Source: JAPLKB01 sp964429485 (GTDB taxonomy: Bacteria > Desulfobacterota > Syntrophorhabdia > Syntrophorhabdales > Syntrophorhabdaceae). From it: DNA of 64,000 nucleotides. The position numbers and the translations under genes are program-made. The stretch spans positions 3,455-67,454 of the forward strand of contig CAYSBW010000007.1 of assembly GCA_964429485.1 (NCBI GenBank). Reading direction: 5' to 3'. This document shows positions 1-8,240 of the stretch, in pieces; position 1 is the stretch's first letter; every line of letters starts with the position of its first letter. The notes under the pieces are model-generated. The model ran no database searches. It had not been told where the DNA came from and saw nothing but the letters and a program-made list of their open reading frames with translations.

Positions 1-1551
1 ATCAGTGTCGCCGGAGTGTACTTTGATATCTTCCACTTTGACTCCAAGAGCTTCTGCGCAGATTATAGCCATGGTGGTGTTTGATCCCTGTCCAATATCC
101 TGTGCCCCTACGTGCAGTTCAACGGTTCCATCATAATTGATTGTAACCACCGCTGAAGAGAAGGAATAGGGTGTATCAAACCAGTTGAAAATGCCACCTG
201 TCATGAAACCGCAGGCAGAAATTCCTATAGCCCTGTTAGAAGGTAATTCACCCTTTGAAGCTATCCATTTTTTAATCTCGTCATAACATTGATCAATACC
301 GCAACTGGCAATTGTGGCCTGTCCCGGTACTTCGTAACCTTCATAGTGGGAATTCTTTCTTCTCATTTCAATGGGGTCAAGCCCGAGATCGGCAGCGATC
401 CACTCTATCTGTTGTTCGGAACACCACATGGCCTGTGGAGCGCCAAAGCCCCGCATTGAAGTTGATGGCAGTGTATTGGTATAAACTCTGTAACCATCAT
501 AGCGATAGCCTTTCCACCTGTATGGAAAAGAATGGAAGAATCCGGTAAGATACAAGGCTGTAGCCCCCATGCCTGTGTATGCCCCGCCATTAGTAAATAC
601 TTTGGCTTCACGTGCGCAGAAAGTGCCGTCTTTTTTTACTCCTGTACGCACATAGTAGAACATCGGGGTTCGACGTTTTGTTGCGATGAAATCCTCTTCT
701 CTTGTAAAAACTATTTTGACTGGCTTACAGAGCTTCATAGATAGCACACAAGAACAGAACTGGGCTGCGTCAAGTTCAAATTTGCCGCCAAAGCCACCAC
801 CCACATATCTTGAAATAATTCGTACATTACCTTCTCTAAGTCCGAGCACGCCTGCCAGAAGAGCCTGATGATAGTATGCAGACTGTGTTGATGTCCATAC
901 TGTCAGTTTACCTTCAGGTGTGTAATCGGCAACAGCCGCCCTGGTTTCCATACACATATGAGCCTGGCCACCGCACTTGAACCAGTCTTCTCTGACATAT
1001 TCAGCTTCATCGAAGGCTTCCTCCACATCACCCCATTCTATATGACGGGTGACGTTTATATTACGTTCAAAATCTTCATGGATTTCCGGAGCATCTTTTT
1101 TTATTGCATCCAGTGGTTCGTAAACTGCCGGAAGTACTTCGTATTCAACATCTATATAATCAAGAGCTTTTTCTGCAATTTCCTCTGTTATTGCAGCTAC
1201 TGATGCAACAGGTTCTCCTATGTAGCGGACTTTATCAAGAGGTAACACCTGCTCATCGCAGAGGTCTTTATAGCGCCGCCATATTCCCTGTTTTATCCCG
1301 AGAGTATCACCTTTGCCTGTAACAACACCATAAACACCGGGAATCTCCATAGCCCTGTCGTAGTTAATATTGATTATTTTCGCGTGTGGATGGGGACTTC
1401 GCAATATTTTGCCATAGAGCATTCCAGGGAGTTTTACATCAAAGGTATACTGTGCTCTGCCTGTTACCTTTGCCAGGCCATCTATATTGTGAACATGGGT
1501 GTTGAGCACTGTGAATTTTGAATGAGGGTTGATTACGGTATATTTATTCAT
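1..1551 (-). CDS. Molybdopterin-binding (large) subunit of a xanthine dehydrogenase-family hydroxylase, 3' end outside the window
   Basis: Large Mo-cofactor subunit of a three-subunit molybdenum hydroxylase; such enzymes hydroxylate or dehydroxylate heterocycles, purines or aryl-CoA esters in the cytoplasm. Only 517 codons are present; the family is usually 750-780 residues, so the C-terminal part with the catalytic Glu is missing. Visible motifs are GGGFGGK at residues 251-257 and MRGFGAPQ from residue 366, which are the xanthine dehydrogenase/4-hydroxybenzoyl-CoA reductase type. The AYRCSFR loop of aerobic CO dehydrogenase CoxL is absent. The ATG shares ATGA with the stop of the 2Fe-2S subunit gene upstream (translational coupling). 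The gene order FAD subunit, 2Fe-2S subunit, large subunit is the classic M-S-L order. The substrate cannot be read from the sequence. Confidence 0.93.
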   Translation of the reverse strand, partial: MNKYTVINPHSKFTVLNTHVHNIDGLAKVTGRAQYTFDVKLPGMLYGKILRSPHPHAKIININYDRAMEIPGVYGVVTGKGDTLGIKQGIWRRYKDLCDEQVLPLDKVRYIGEPVASVAAITEEIAEKALDYIDVEYEVLPAVYEPLDAIKKDAPEIHEDFERNINVTRHIEWGDVEEAFDEAEYVREDWFKCGGQAHMCMETRAAVADYTPEGKLTVWTSTQSAYYHQALLAGVLGLREGNVRIISRYVGGGFGGKFELDAAQFCSCVLSMKLCKPVKIVFTREEDFIATKRRTPMFYYVRTGVKKDGTFCAREAKVFTNGGAYTGMGATALYLTGFFHSFPYRWKGYRYDGYRVYTNTLPSTSMRGFGAPQAMWCSEQQIEWIAADLGLDPIEMRRKNSHYEGYEVPGQATIASCGIDQCYDEIKKWIASKGELPSNRAIGISACGFMTGGIFNWFDTPYSFSSAVVTINYDGTVELHVGAQDIGQGSNTTMAIICAEALGVKVEDIKVHSGDTD

Positions 1552-2033
1552 GATATTGCCTCCGAATACTTACCTTTAGCTGTTGCGTCGATTGCACGGA
1601 CAATACTGTTATATCCTGTGCACCTACAGATATTTCCCTCTATCCCCTCCCGGATCTCCTGTTCAGTGGGGTTCTTATTTTCATTAAGAAATGCCTGGGA
1701 TGACATAAGCATGCCTGCTGTACAGAAACCGCATTGGTATGATCCGTTGTCAATGAAGGCTTTTTGTATGGGTGCCAGTTCCCCGTTTGCTTCAAGCCCT
1801 TCAACAGTGGTTATATTTAAGCCTTCAGCCTGAACTGCAAGCAGAGAACATGATTTTACAGCCATGTCATTGATCATAACAGTACAGGCACCGCATGAAA
1901 CCGTGTCACATCCTCTTTTTGTCCCGGTGAGTCCTATATGATCTCTTATTGCTTCTACTAAAAGTGTTTTCGGGTTAATGTACAATTCGTAATCCTGCCC
2001 GTTTACTGTGAGTTTTAATAATCTTTTTTCCAT
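1548..2033 (-). CDS. 2Fe-2S (small) subunit of the molybdenum hydroxylase
   Basis: Electron-transfer subunit of 161 residues carrying two [2Fe-2S] clusters that connect the Mo site to FAD. The plant-ferredoxin-type cluster is bound by C42, C47, C50 and C62. The second, all-helical cluster is bound by C101, C104 (CGFC), C136 and C138 (CRC). Length and motif spacing are normal for the CoxS/HcrC/XdhC-type family. It follows the FAD subunit gene after 22 bp and overlaps the large-subunit gene by 4 bp, so the three subunits are co-translated. Assignment to the family is secure; the substrate of the holoenzyme is not known. Confidence 0.95.
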   Translation of the reverse strand: MEKRLLKLTVNGQDYELYINPKTLLVEAIRDHIGLTGTKRGCDTVSCGACTVMINDMAVKSCSLLAVQAEGLNITTVEGLEANGELAPIQKAFIDNGSYQCGFCTAGMLMSSQAFLNENKNPTEQEIREGIEGNICRCTGYNSIVRAIDATAKGKYSEAIS

Positions 2034-2055
2034 TTTTCGATCCCTCCTTTCTCAA

Positions 2056-2919
2056 TTAACCCTTTGCCTGTAGCCAGGCCTGTTTTAGCATTCTCTTTGT
2101 TATTACTCCAAGTATGTGTCGTTTGTGTTCTTCAGAACCGTGTATGTCGGAAACGGGTTCGCAATCATCCGAGGCCATACAGCCTGCTTCAACAAAAAAA
2201 TCTTCGTTATAGGATTTCCCGACTAAAAATTCTTCAATTCTTTTTACTCTCACAGGAGTTGGACCGGCATTACCTAAAACAACCCGGATATCCCTGCATG
2301 TATTATTGTCATTTAGTGTAACCGTGCAAGCAGCTGCAACAATGCCCATATCACTTTCGAGAAGGTTGAATTTCTGATAGGCTGTCCCTGTTTTAGGTTC
2401 AGGAGCAGGAACATGGATCTCAAGTGCCAGTTCATGATCCATAATTGTATCAAAGTAATCTATAAAAAAATCTTCTAATGCCATTGTTCTTTCACTCTCT
2501 GCATTTCCAATTTTTATATTTGCCTTTAACGATATAAGAACAGGTCCAGGATCTCCTGCAGGATCGGCATGGGCAAGGTTGCCCCCGATAGTGCCCCAGT
2601 TCCTTACCTGAATAGATGCAAGCTTGTTTTCCATGGCAGCTATTGCAGGATATTTCTTTTTTATTATCTCTGATTTTTCAATAGAACGGTGGGTAGTTGC
2701 GGAACCTATCCTTAAACCGTCATTATCATCAAATCTGATATAATTAAGTTCTTTTAAATGTTTAATGTCGAGAAGATATTCAGGTGAAATCATTCCCTGC
2801 CTCATTATAATCAGTAATGACTGACCGCCGCATATAACCTTGCAATCTTCATGTTCGGCATACATTGTAAGTGCCTCTTTAATCGTAGCAGGTTTCAAGT
2901 AATTAAAATCATAGATCAT
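2056..2919 (-). CDS. FAD-binding (medium) subunit of the molybdenum hydroxylase
   Basis: 287-residue FAD subunit of the CoxM/XdhB family, passing electrons from the [2Fe-2S] subunit to the external acceptor. FAD-binding motifs are GGQSLL at 31-36 and the TIGGNLAHADPAGD segment at 110-123. 4-Hydroxybenzoyl-CoA reductases carry an additional roughly 40-residue loop with four Cys for a [4Fe-4S] cluster after this motif. That loop is absent, which argues against a classical HcrB/HbaD despite the otherwise aromatic-degradation-like neighbourhood. It lies first of the three subunit genes, 34 bp downstream of a Cys-rich small protein. Confidence 0.93.
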   Translation of the reverse strand: MIYDFNYLKPATIKEALTMYAEHEDCKVICGGQSLLIIMRQGMISPEYLLDIKHLKELNYIRFDDNDGLRIGSATTHRSIEKSEIIKKKYPAIAAMENKLASIQVRNWGTIGGNLAHADPAGDPGPVLISLKANIKIGNAESERTMALEDFFIDYFDTIMDHELALEIHVPAPEPKTGTAYQKFNLLESDMGIVAAACTVTLNDNNTCRDIRVVLGNAGPTPVRVKRIEEFLVGKSYNEDFFVEAGCMASDDCEPVSDIHGSEEHKRHILGVITKRMLKQAWLQAKG

Positions 2920-2953
2920 AATTTTCTCCTTATTTTTATTACTGCAGCCCCCT

Positions 2954-3235
2954 TTACTTCCGTGTTTTACTGTTTTCCATTATGTTTTCCTGCAATTCTT
3001 CAACATTTTTAATCCATTTTGAATTTGTCTGAATACCGTCAGGTATATTGAATTTTTCATCCTGTTTTTTGTTTGTTTTTATATATTTTGCCTTTAATTC
3101 GTCGATCTGATTAGAACCAAGAGATGTACCACTATATTCTTTTGAAAAACATAGATAAAAATGTCTTCCTCTATATATTGCACATTCAGTGCAAACTTTC
3201 TTTGAAAACGGGCAAATCATCTTCATCTTTGCCAT
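2954..3235 (-). CDS. Small Cys-rich protein leading the molybdenum hydroxylase operon
   Basis: 93-residue protein of unknown function. The N-terminal third holds a compact Cys motif: C8-P-F, then C15-x2-C18 and C29 within a YRGRHFYLCF segment. This suggests a zinc or Fe-S knuckle. The rest is charged and Lys-rich, without a signal peptide or membrane segment. It is the first gene of the minus-strand operon, 34 bp upstream of the FAD subunit. A role in maturation or electron transfer of the hydroxylase is therefore possible, but this is inference from position only. I do not recognise a named family. Confidence 0.72.
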   Translation of the reverse strand: MAKMKMICPFSKKVCTECAIYRGRHFYLCFSKEYSGTSLGSNQIDELKAKYIKTNKKQDEKFNIPDGIQTNSKWIKNVEELQENIMENSKTRK

Positions 3236-3283
3236 AAAAAACTCCTGTGAAATCTATATGATCAGTGTTTGCTTGTATGCAGA

Positions 3284-3312
3284 ATTATTGATAACATTAT
3301 TATAAAAGTCAA
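3284..3312 (-). promoter_or_regulatory. Candidate sigma-70 promoter of the molybdenum hydroxylase operon
   Basis: On the minus strand, TTGACT (3307-3312) is followed after 17 bp by AATAAT (3284-3289), five of six matches at each element. It lies about 50 bp upstream of the small Cys-rich protein gene. The divergent TRAP receptor promoter sits in the same 301-bp AT-rich intergenic stretch (3236-3536); apart from these two promoters I see no other gene or structure there. Confidence 0.5.
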
Positions 3313-3473
3313 GTTAAATTTATCATTGTCATTATTTATCATAATAAATTAATTGTTTGTAATACTTCGTAATTACTAAATTATTTAATAAATACCAAGA
3401 TTATCATAGTGAATCACATTTGATTGATCGAAAATACTAAAATTTCAAAAAATGTAATGTATACAAATTGTAG

Positions 3474-3501
3474 TTGACAAATAACTTCTAATTGCTATTA
3501 A
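3474..3501 (+). promoter_or_regulatory. Candidate sigma-70 promoter of the TRAP receptor gene
   Basis: A perfect -35 TTGACA (3474-3479) is followed by a 16-bp spacer and TATTAA (3496-3501). Transcription would start near 3508, giving a short leader that contains the strong ribosome site AGGAGGGG at 3523-3530. Confidence 0.55.
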
Positions 3502-3536
3502 TTATGTGTAACCAAAATAAAAAGGAGGGGTTTATT

Positions 3537-4559
3537 ATGAAGGATAATATTTTTTACAGGTTCATTCTGGTTATACTGATTATGTCTTTCAGTCTTGTCC
3601 TGCTTCCGCATAGTGCATCAGCTCAAAAGGTGATAACACTGAACTATTCTAATTTTTTCCAGGCGGGTCATAAAAACAGCATTATTTCAGAGCAGTGGTG
3701 TAGAGAGATCGAAAAAAGGACGAACGGCAAAGTTAAAATTACATATTTTCCTGGTGGAACATTGACACCAGCAGCTCAAACATTTGACAGCGTTGTGACA
3801 GGTATCGCTGATATCGGTTTCAGCGTTCTCGGATATTCAAGGGGAACTTTCCCTATGATGGCAATGATAGATCTGCCGCTTGGCTACAAGAGTGGTACAA
3901 TAGCAACCAAGCTTATAAATGCCTACTATAAAAAATTTAAACCAAGAGAACTGGATAAAGTTCATGTATTATATCTTCATGCTCATGGCCCCGGTATACT
4001 TCATACAAAAAAACCTGTTTATAAACTTGAAGACCTTAGGGGCATGAAGATAAGAGCACAGGGAAGTGTGGTTCCGATCGTGCAGGCTCTTGGTGGCGCA
4101 CCTGTAGGCGCACCTATGCCCGAAACTTATGATGCATTGCGTACAGGTGTTGTTGATGGATCCATGGCTCCGATAGAATCCCTTGAAGGTTGGAAATGGG
4201 GTGAAATAGTTAAATCTACAACAGAGTGCTATGGTTCAGCTTATACAGCAGGTATGTTTGTTGTTATGAACAAAGCCAAATGGGATTCTCTTCCTCCTGA
4301 TATTCAAAAAATCTTTGACCAGGTTAGTTCAGAGTGGATAGAAAAACAAGGAAAAGTTTGGGATGAAATAGACAAATCAGGCAGAGAATATACTTTGAAA
4401 AGAGGGAATAAAATTATCCCCCTGTCAAAGGAAGAAAATGCAAGATGGGCGGCAGCTGTGAGGCCATTACTTGATAAATATTCAAAAGATGTAACTGCGA
4501 AAGGTCTACCAGGCGAGGAAGCATTAAAGTTTTGCCTCGATTTCCTGAAAAAAAATTAA
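3537..4559 (+). CDS. TRAP transporter solute receptor, DctP family
   Basis: Periplasmic substrate-binding protein of a tripartite ATP-independent periplasmic transporter, 340 residues. The start ATG at 3537 is chosen because AGGAGGGG lies 6 bp upstream. It gives a Sec signal peptide (MKDN..., hydrophobic core, cleavage after HSASA near residue 29). The family pattern is visible in FPGGTLTPAAQTFDSV followed by a short GIADIG stretch, and in LRGMKIRAQGS, where the conserved Arg normally binds the substrate carboxylate. No DctQ or DctM membrane subunits adjoin it, so it is an orphan receptor here. The next gene, 47 bp downstream, is an aryl/acyl-CoA ligase, which suggests uptake and activation of an organic acid (inference). 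Confidence 0.92.
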   Translation: MKDNIFYRFILVILIMSFSLVLLPHSASAQKVITLNYSNFFQAGHKNSIISEQWCREIEKRTNGKVKITYFPGGTLTPAAQTFDSVVTGIADIGFSVLGYSRGTFPMMAMIDLPLGYKSGTIATKLINAYYKKFKPRELDKVHVLYLHAHGPGILHTKKPVYKLEDLRGMKIRAQGSVVPIVQALGGAPVGAPMPETYDALRTGVVDGSMAPIESLEGWKWGEIVKSTTECYGSAYTAGMFVVMNKAKWDSLPPDIQKIFDQVSSEWIEKQGKVWDEIDKSGREYTLKRGNKIIPLSKEENARWAAAVRPLLDKYSKDVTAKGLPGEEALKFCLDFLKKN

Positions 4560-4606
4560 GCATAGAAATAGCTGTACTGAAAAAAAAGGAGGGGGAGAAT
4601 AGGGTT

Positions 4607-5917
4607 ATGAATGAATTTTGGAACAAGTACACTGAAATATTACCCAGAGAGAAGCTGGATGCCATTGAATTTGATTATTTCAAAACATTGTTTAGTTATG
4701 CCAAGGACAATTCCAATCTTTACAAAGAAAAACTAAAAGGAATAGAAGCCGGAGATCTCAAAACATATGCTGATATAAAAAAAGTTCCCTTTACCTACAA
4801 AGAAGAATTAAGAAAATGGCAGGAAAATGTTGAGCCATTTCCCTATGGTGGATTGCTGGGAGTTCCAATTGACGAGGTTTGCACATTCAGGCAGACAAGC
4901 GGCACGACAGGAAGACCTGTTTATGTTCCGGAAACCTATGAAAGCTGGCAGTGGAGAATTGAATCATGGTGCCATATACTCTGGATGGCAGGATTCAGGC
5001 CTTGGCACAGAGTTTTCCTTCCCTTTGGTTATAATGTATATGTTGCTTTTTGGGAAGCTCATTACGCTGCTGAAAAAATTGGGTGCGAGGTTATACCTGG
5101 AGGTGCCCTTGATACAAAGGGAAGGGTTAAGAAAATTATAGAAATGAAGGCCAATGCTATGGCAGGTACTCCAACTTACCTCCTTAATATTGCACAGGAA
5201 GCTGAATCCATGGGAATAGATCCTAAATTTCTCGGTATTGAACGTGCAATTGGTGCAGGTGAACCCTTACCCGAGGCAACACGCCTGAGGATTGAAAATA
5301 CCTATGGATGCAAGATGTATGACCACATAGGAAGTACAGAAACATGTGGTTTTGCAAGTATGTGTAAAGCACAAAAAGGACTTCATATTATAGAGCCTTT
5401 TTTTCTTCTTGAGATGCTTGACCGTGAGACGCTATCAAAGGAAGTGGAAGTTGGTGATCAGGGTGTTATCGTTATCACTCCTCTTGGAAGAAGGTCATTT
5501 CCAGTAATCCGTTTTAACACAAATGATGTGGCAATAAAAGGACCGGATACATGCGAGTGCGGTAGAACATCTAAAAAATTAATGGAAATTGTCGGAAGGG
5601 TTGATGATATAAGCAAAATTCGCGGTGTACTGTTTTCTCCAAAAACAGTTGAACAGTTTATAAGAGCTGACTTTCCCGAAATAGTTGAATATGAGCTTGT
5701 TGTAACACGCGACGATATTATGGATCAGATTCTTCTCAGGGTTGAAGTAGATCCGTCTTTAAGCAAAGAAACAGCCGAAGAAGTTGCCAGAAGGGTAGGA
5801 GAAGAACACAAAATAAAAACAAATCTTTCATGTAAAGTAATGCTTGAACCTCCATGTACTTTACCAAGATATGATCTTAAGGCAAAACGTTACAAAGATA
5901 TGAGGGGTAGCCATTAA
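4607..5917 (+). CDS. Phenylacetate-CoA ligase-like (PaaK family) acyl-adenylate-forming enzyme
   Basis: 436-residue AMP-forming CoA ligase that would activate a carboxylic acid to its CoA thioester using ATP. The nucleotide-binding loop is RQTSGTTGRP at about 95-104. The second adenylation motif is DHIGSTE, the hinge region contains CECGRTSKK followed by GRVDD, and the C-terminal LPRYDLKAKR segment carries the expected catalytic Lys. Length matches PaaK (about 435). Start at 4607 is preferred because GGAGGGGG (4588-4595) precedes it, although an ATG four bases later is also possible. The gene follows a TRAP receptor and overlaps the next small gene by one base. The substrate is unknown; an aromatic or branched carboxylate is plausible. 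Confidence 0.9.
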   Translation: MNEFWNKYTEILPREKLDAIEFDYFKTLFSYAKDNSNLYKEKLKGIEAGDLKTYADIKKVPFTYKEELRKWQENVEPFPYGGLLGVPIDEVCTFRQTSGTTGRPVYVPETYESWQWRIESWCHILWMAGFRPWHRVFLPFGYNVYVAFWEAHYAAEKIGCEVIPGGALDTKGRVKKIIEMKANAMAGTPTYLLNIAQEAESMGIDPKFLGIERAIGAGEPLPEATRLRIENTYGCKMYDHIGSTETCGFASMCKAQKGLHIIEPFFLLEMLDRETLSKEVEVGDQGVIVITPLGRRSFPVIRFNTNDVAIKGPDTCECGRTSKKLMEIVGRVDDISKIRGVLFSPKTVEQFIRADFPEIVEYELVVTRDDIMDQILLRVEVDPSLSKETAEEVARRVGEEHKIKTNLSCKVMLEPPCTLPRYDLKAKRYKDMRGSH

Positions 5918-6069
5918 TGGATGAAATAAGAAAGGAAATATTGAAAATCGAAGAAAGTGCCGGGAAAATAAAGGCCTTGGCAGGAGACAATAATGCACTT
6001 GTAAAAAATGCCAGTATTATCGAGAAGTTTGTATATATTCTGAAATTTATAACGCCCGAAGCAGGTTAA
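5917..6069 (+). CDS. 50-residue protein translationally coupled to the CoA ligase
   Basis: Short open frame whose ATG shares a base with the ligase stop (TAATG), so it would be translated by termination-reinitiation. The predicted 50-residue protein (MDEIRKEILKIEE..., ending FITPEAG) is charged and helical with regular hydrophobic spacing, and it has no signal peptide. No family is recognised. The coupling suggests a partner or stability factor of the ligase, but a chance frame cannot be excluded at this length. Confidence 0.5.
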   Translation: MDEIRKEILKIEESAGKIKALAGDNNALVKNASIIEKFVYILKFITPEAG

Positions 6070-6083
6070 ACAAGATTTTGACC

Positions 6084-6129
6084 GATATTGAGACTGCCTC
6101 TGAAAAAATTAGGGGGTAGTCTCAATATC
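6084..6129. repeat. 15-bp inverted repeat (stem-loop) downstream of the CoA ligase operon
   Basis: GATATTGAGACTGCC (6084-6098) pairs with GGTAGTCTCAATATC (6115-6129), with one non-Watson-Crick position and a 16-nt loop. No U-tract follows, so it is not a textbook intrinsic terminator. It may still end the transcript or be a short repetitive element. The rest of the 396-bp gap (6070-6465) is AT-rich and holds the promoter of the next gene plus a 53-codon open frame without a start codon (6158-6316). Confidence 0.6.
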
Positions 6130-6391
6130 ATTGAATTGATTAATAATAAATCAATAAAGATATTCTTTAAAAAAACAAATCTATTATTTTTTTAGCGAAA
6201 ATAAAGTCCGGAAATTCTTTGAAACGTTAAATGTTACATCAAAAGTGAAAAAAATCCATAAAACAGGAAATGACAAAATAATCAAAATTGTAAGGGAAAT
6301 GAAAAATATCACATAGCGTTTATACCCCTTTATTTTAATTTAATATTTGCTGTTCCTGTCACTAATCAGAGAATATTTTCTGTATTTTGTA

Positions 6392-6421
6392 TTGACAAAT
6401 ACATGTAATTAAAAATATAAT
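6392..6421 (+). promoter_or_regulatory. Consensus sigma-70 promoter of the decarboxylase gene
   Basis: A perfect TTGACA (6392-6397) and perfect TATAAT (6416-6421) are separated by 18 bp. The predicted transcription start near 6428 leaves a leader of about 38 nt with GGAGG at 6455-6459. Such a near-ideal promoter suggests high, largely constitutive expression. Confidence 0.8.
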
Positions 6422-6465
6422 TGTGAAAATTATAACAAATCCCCAAAAACCACTGGAGGCAATTT

Positions 6466-8184
6466 ATGAGACCATATTTTGAAAAAATGCAGGACTGGGG
6501 CAAACCAGTTAAAGTTAATGCGGCAAACGCAGGACAGATTAAAAAGGTAGAAGAAGAAATTGCAGCGCTTATTGAGGAAAAAAAGAAGGCAGGTCTTCCA
6601 AAGGAAACATTGAATAAAAGGGGTGAATGGACAGTTCATCAGAGACTTGAATATATTCTTGATCCTGGAACATGGGCGCCTCTTCACATGCTTTATGACC
6701 CAATGGAAGAAGAATCAGGCACAACAGGCGTTGTAGACGGCCTTGGAAGAATAAACGGCAGATGGTGTGTAATTATCGGTTTTGATAACAAAGTTATGGC
6801 TGGTGCATGGATTGCAGGCCAGGCCGACAACATTCTCAGAGTAACTGATATTGCAAAAAGACTTCATTGCCCACTTGTCTGGCTTGTTAACTGCAGCGGA
6901 GTTAAGCTTACCGAACAGGAAAAGGTTTATGCCAACAGGCGTGGCAATGGCACCACATTTTTCAGACATGCAGAACTCAATAAACTCGGTATACCAGTTC
7001 TTGCAGTAATTTATGGAACAAACCCTGCAGGCGGTGGTTATCAGGGCATTTCTCCTACATTGCTTCTTGCTCATAAGGATTGTAATATTGCTGTAGGTGG
7101 CGCAGGTATTGTAAGCGGGATGGCCCCTAAGGGATATTTTGATGAGGCAATGGCTGAGCAGTTGATTGATGCAACAAGAAAGTTTAAGGCAGTACCACCG
7201 GGCAGAGTTGAGATTCATTATGATCATACAGGATTTTTCAAAGAAGTACATCCAACAGAAGAAAGCCTGCTTGATTCACTGAAAACATGGGTAACAAAAC
7301 TTCCTGCCTATGATTCAAGTTTTTTCAGAGTAGCAAAACCAGCAGAACCGAAATTCCCTGCAGAGGATCTTTACAGTATTCTGGCCTTTAATCAGAAGAT
7401 GATTTATGATGTAGAACAATTCATGGCAAGGCTGGTAGATGGAAGTGAACACATGGAATTCAGGCCTGAAATAGGTTTTGAGCTTTATACAGGGCTTGTC
7501 AAGATAGATGGTTTTTTGATTGGTATCGTAGCAAACAGACAGGGTATACTGCCTAAGGGCTATCCTCAGTATGCACCATATCCCGGCATAGGTGGTAAGT
7601 TCTATCGTGAAGGCCTTATCAAAGTAAACGAATTTGTCACACTTTGTGGCAGAGATAGAATCCCTATGGTATGGCTTCAGGATACATCCGGTATAGATGT
7701 TGGTGATATTGCAGAAAAGGCCGAACTTCTTGGCCTTGGACAGGCTTTGATATATTCAATTGAACAGAGTGAACTGCCCATGATGACAGTTGTATTGAGA
7801 AAAGGAACAGCAGCTGCCCACTATATTATGGCAGGACCTCAGGCAAACAACAACAATGCCTTTACACTTGGTGTAGCAACAACTGAAATTTATGTTATGC
7901 ATGGTGAAACAGCAGCAGCTGCAAGCTTTGCAAGAAGACTCGTGAAAGAAAAAGATGCAGGTAGACCTCTTGCACCTGTCATAGAAGCGATGAATAAAAC
8001 AGTCCAGGAGTATGTTGATAAATCGAGACCATCGTACTGTGCAAAGACAGGTATGGTAGATGAAGTTGTAAACCTGCCGGCATTGAGAACTTATCTGGTT
8101 GCATTTGCAAATTGCTGCTACCAGAACCCGGCATCGATTACACCGCAGCATCAGATGATTTTACCAAGAATTATAAAGGGTTAA
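6466..8184 (+). CDS. gcdA: Glutaconyl-CoA decarboxylase alpha subunit-type carboxyltransferase
   Basis: 572-residue carboxyltransferase with two crotonase-like halves, of the GcdA type (family length about 580). In the sodium-pumping glutaconyl-CoA decarboxylase this subunit moves CO2 from glutaconyl-CoA to biotin, giving crotonyl-CoA. It is the step that feeds glutaryl/benzoyl-CoA degradation into C4 metabolism. Visible features are the acyl-CoA-binding segment around TNPAGGGYQGIS (185-196), with AVGGAGIVSG shortly after, and the C-terminal half with GTAAAHYIMAGPQANNNNAF. The start is fixed by GGAGG 6 bp upstream. The membrane beta and biotinyl gamma subunits are not in the window. Biotin synthesis genes lie immediately downstream. 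The exact acyl-CoA substrate (glutaconyl versus another carboxyacyl-CoA) is inferred. Confidence 0.87.
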   Translation: MRPYFEKMQDWGKPVKVNAANAGQIKKVEEEIAALIEEKKKAGLPKETLNKRGEWTVHQRLEYILDPGTWAPLHMLYDPMEEESGTTGVVDGLGRINGRWCVIIGFDNKVMAGAWIAGQADNILRVTDIAKRLHCPLVWLVNCSGVKLTEQEKVYANRRGNGTTFFRHAELNKLGIPVLAVIYGTNPAGGGYQGISPTLLLAHKDCNIAVGGAGIVSGMAPKGYFDEAMAEQLIDATRKFKAVPPGRVEIHYDHTGFFKEVHPTEESLLDSLKTWVTKLPAYDSSFFRVAKPAEPKFPAEDLYSILAFNQKMIYDVEQFMARLVDGSEHMEFRPEIGFELYTGLVKIDGFLIGIVANRQGILPKGYPQYAPYPGIGGKFYREGLIKVNEFVTLCGRDRIPMVWLQDTSGIDVGDIAEKAELLGLGQALIYSIEQSELPMMTVVLRKGTAAAHYIMAGPQANNNNAFTLGVATTEIYVMHGETAAAASFARRLVKEKDAGRPLAPVIEAMNKTVQEYVDKSRPSYCAKTGMVDEVVNLPALRTYLVAFANCCYQNPASITPQHQMILPRIIKG

Positions 8185-8197
8185 ACCTTAAAATTAT

Positions 8198-8233
8198 AAA
8201 AACAGGGTGGATAAAACCCACCCTGTTTTTTTT
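8198..8233 (+). terminator. Rho-independent terminator of the decarboxylase gene
   Basis: AACAGGGTGG (8201-8210) pairs perfectly with CCACCCTGTT (8218-8227) across a 7-nt loop, followed by an uninterrupted T run to 8233. It lies 14 bp after the stop codon and isolates the decarboxylase gene from the biotin genes. Confidence 0.93.
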
Positions 8234-8240
8234 GATGTCT

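Noticed and set aside
1..2919. Aerobic CO dehydrogenase (coxMSL)
   Set aside because: Gene order fits, but the large subunit lacks the AYRCSFR active-site loop and has the xanthine-type GGGFGGK/MRGFGAPQ motifs, and the surroundings are anaerobic.
2056..2919. 4-Hydroxybenzoyl-CoA reductase beta subunit
   Set aside because: The extra [4Fe-4S]-binding loop typical of that subunit is missing after the GGNLAHADPAGD motif.
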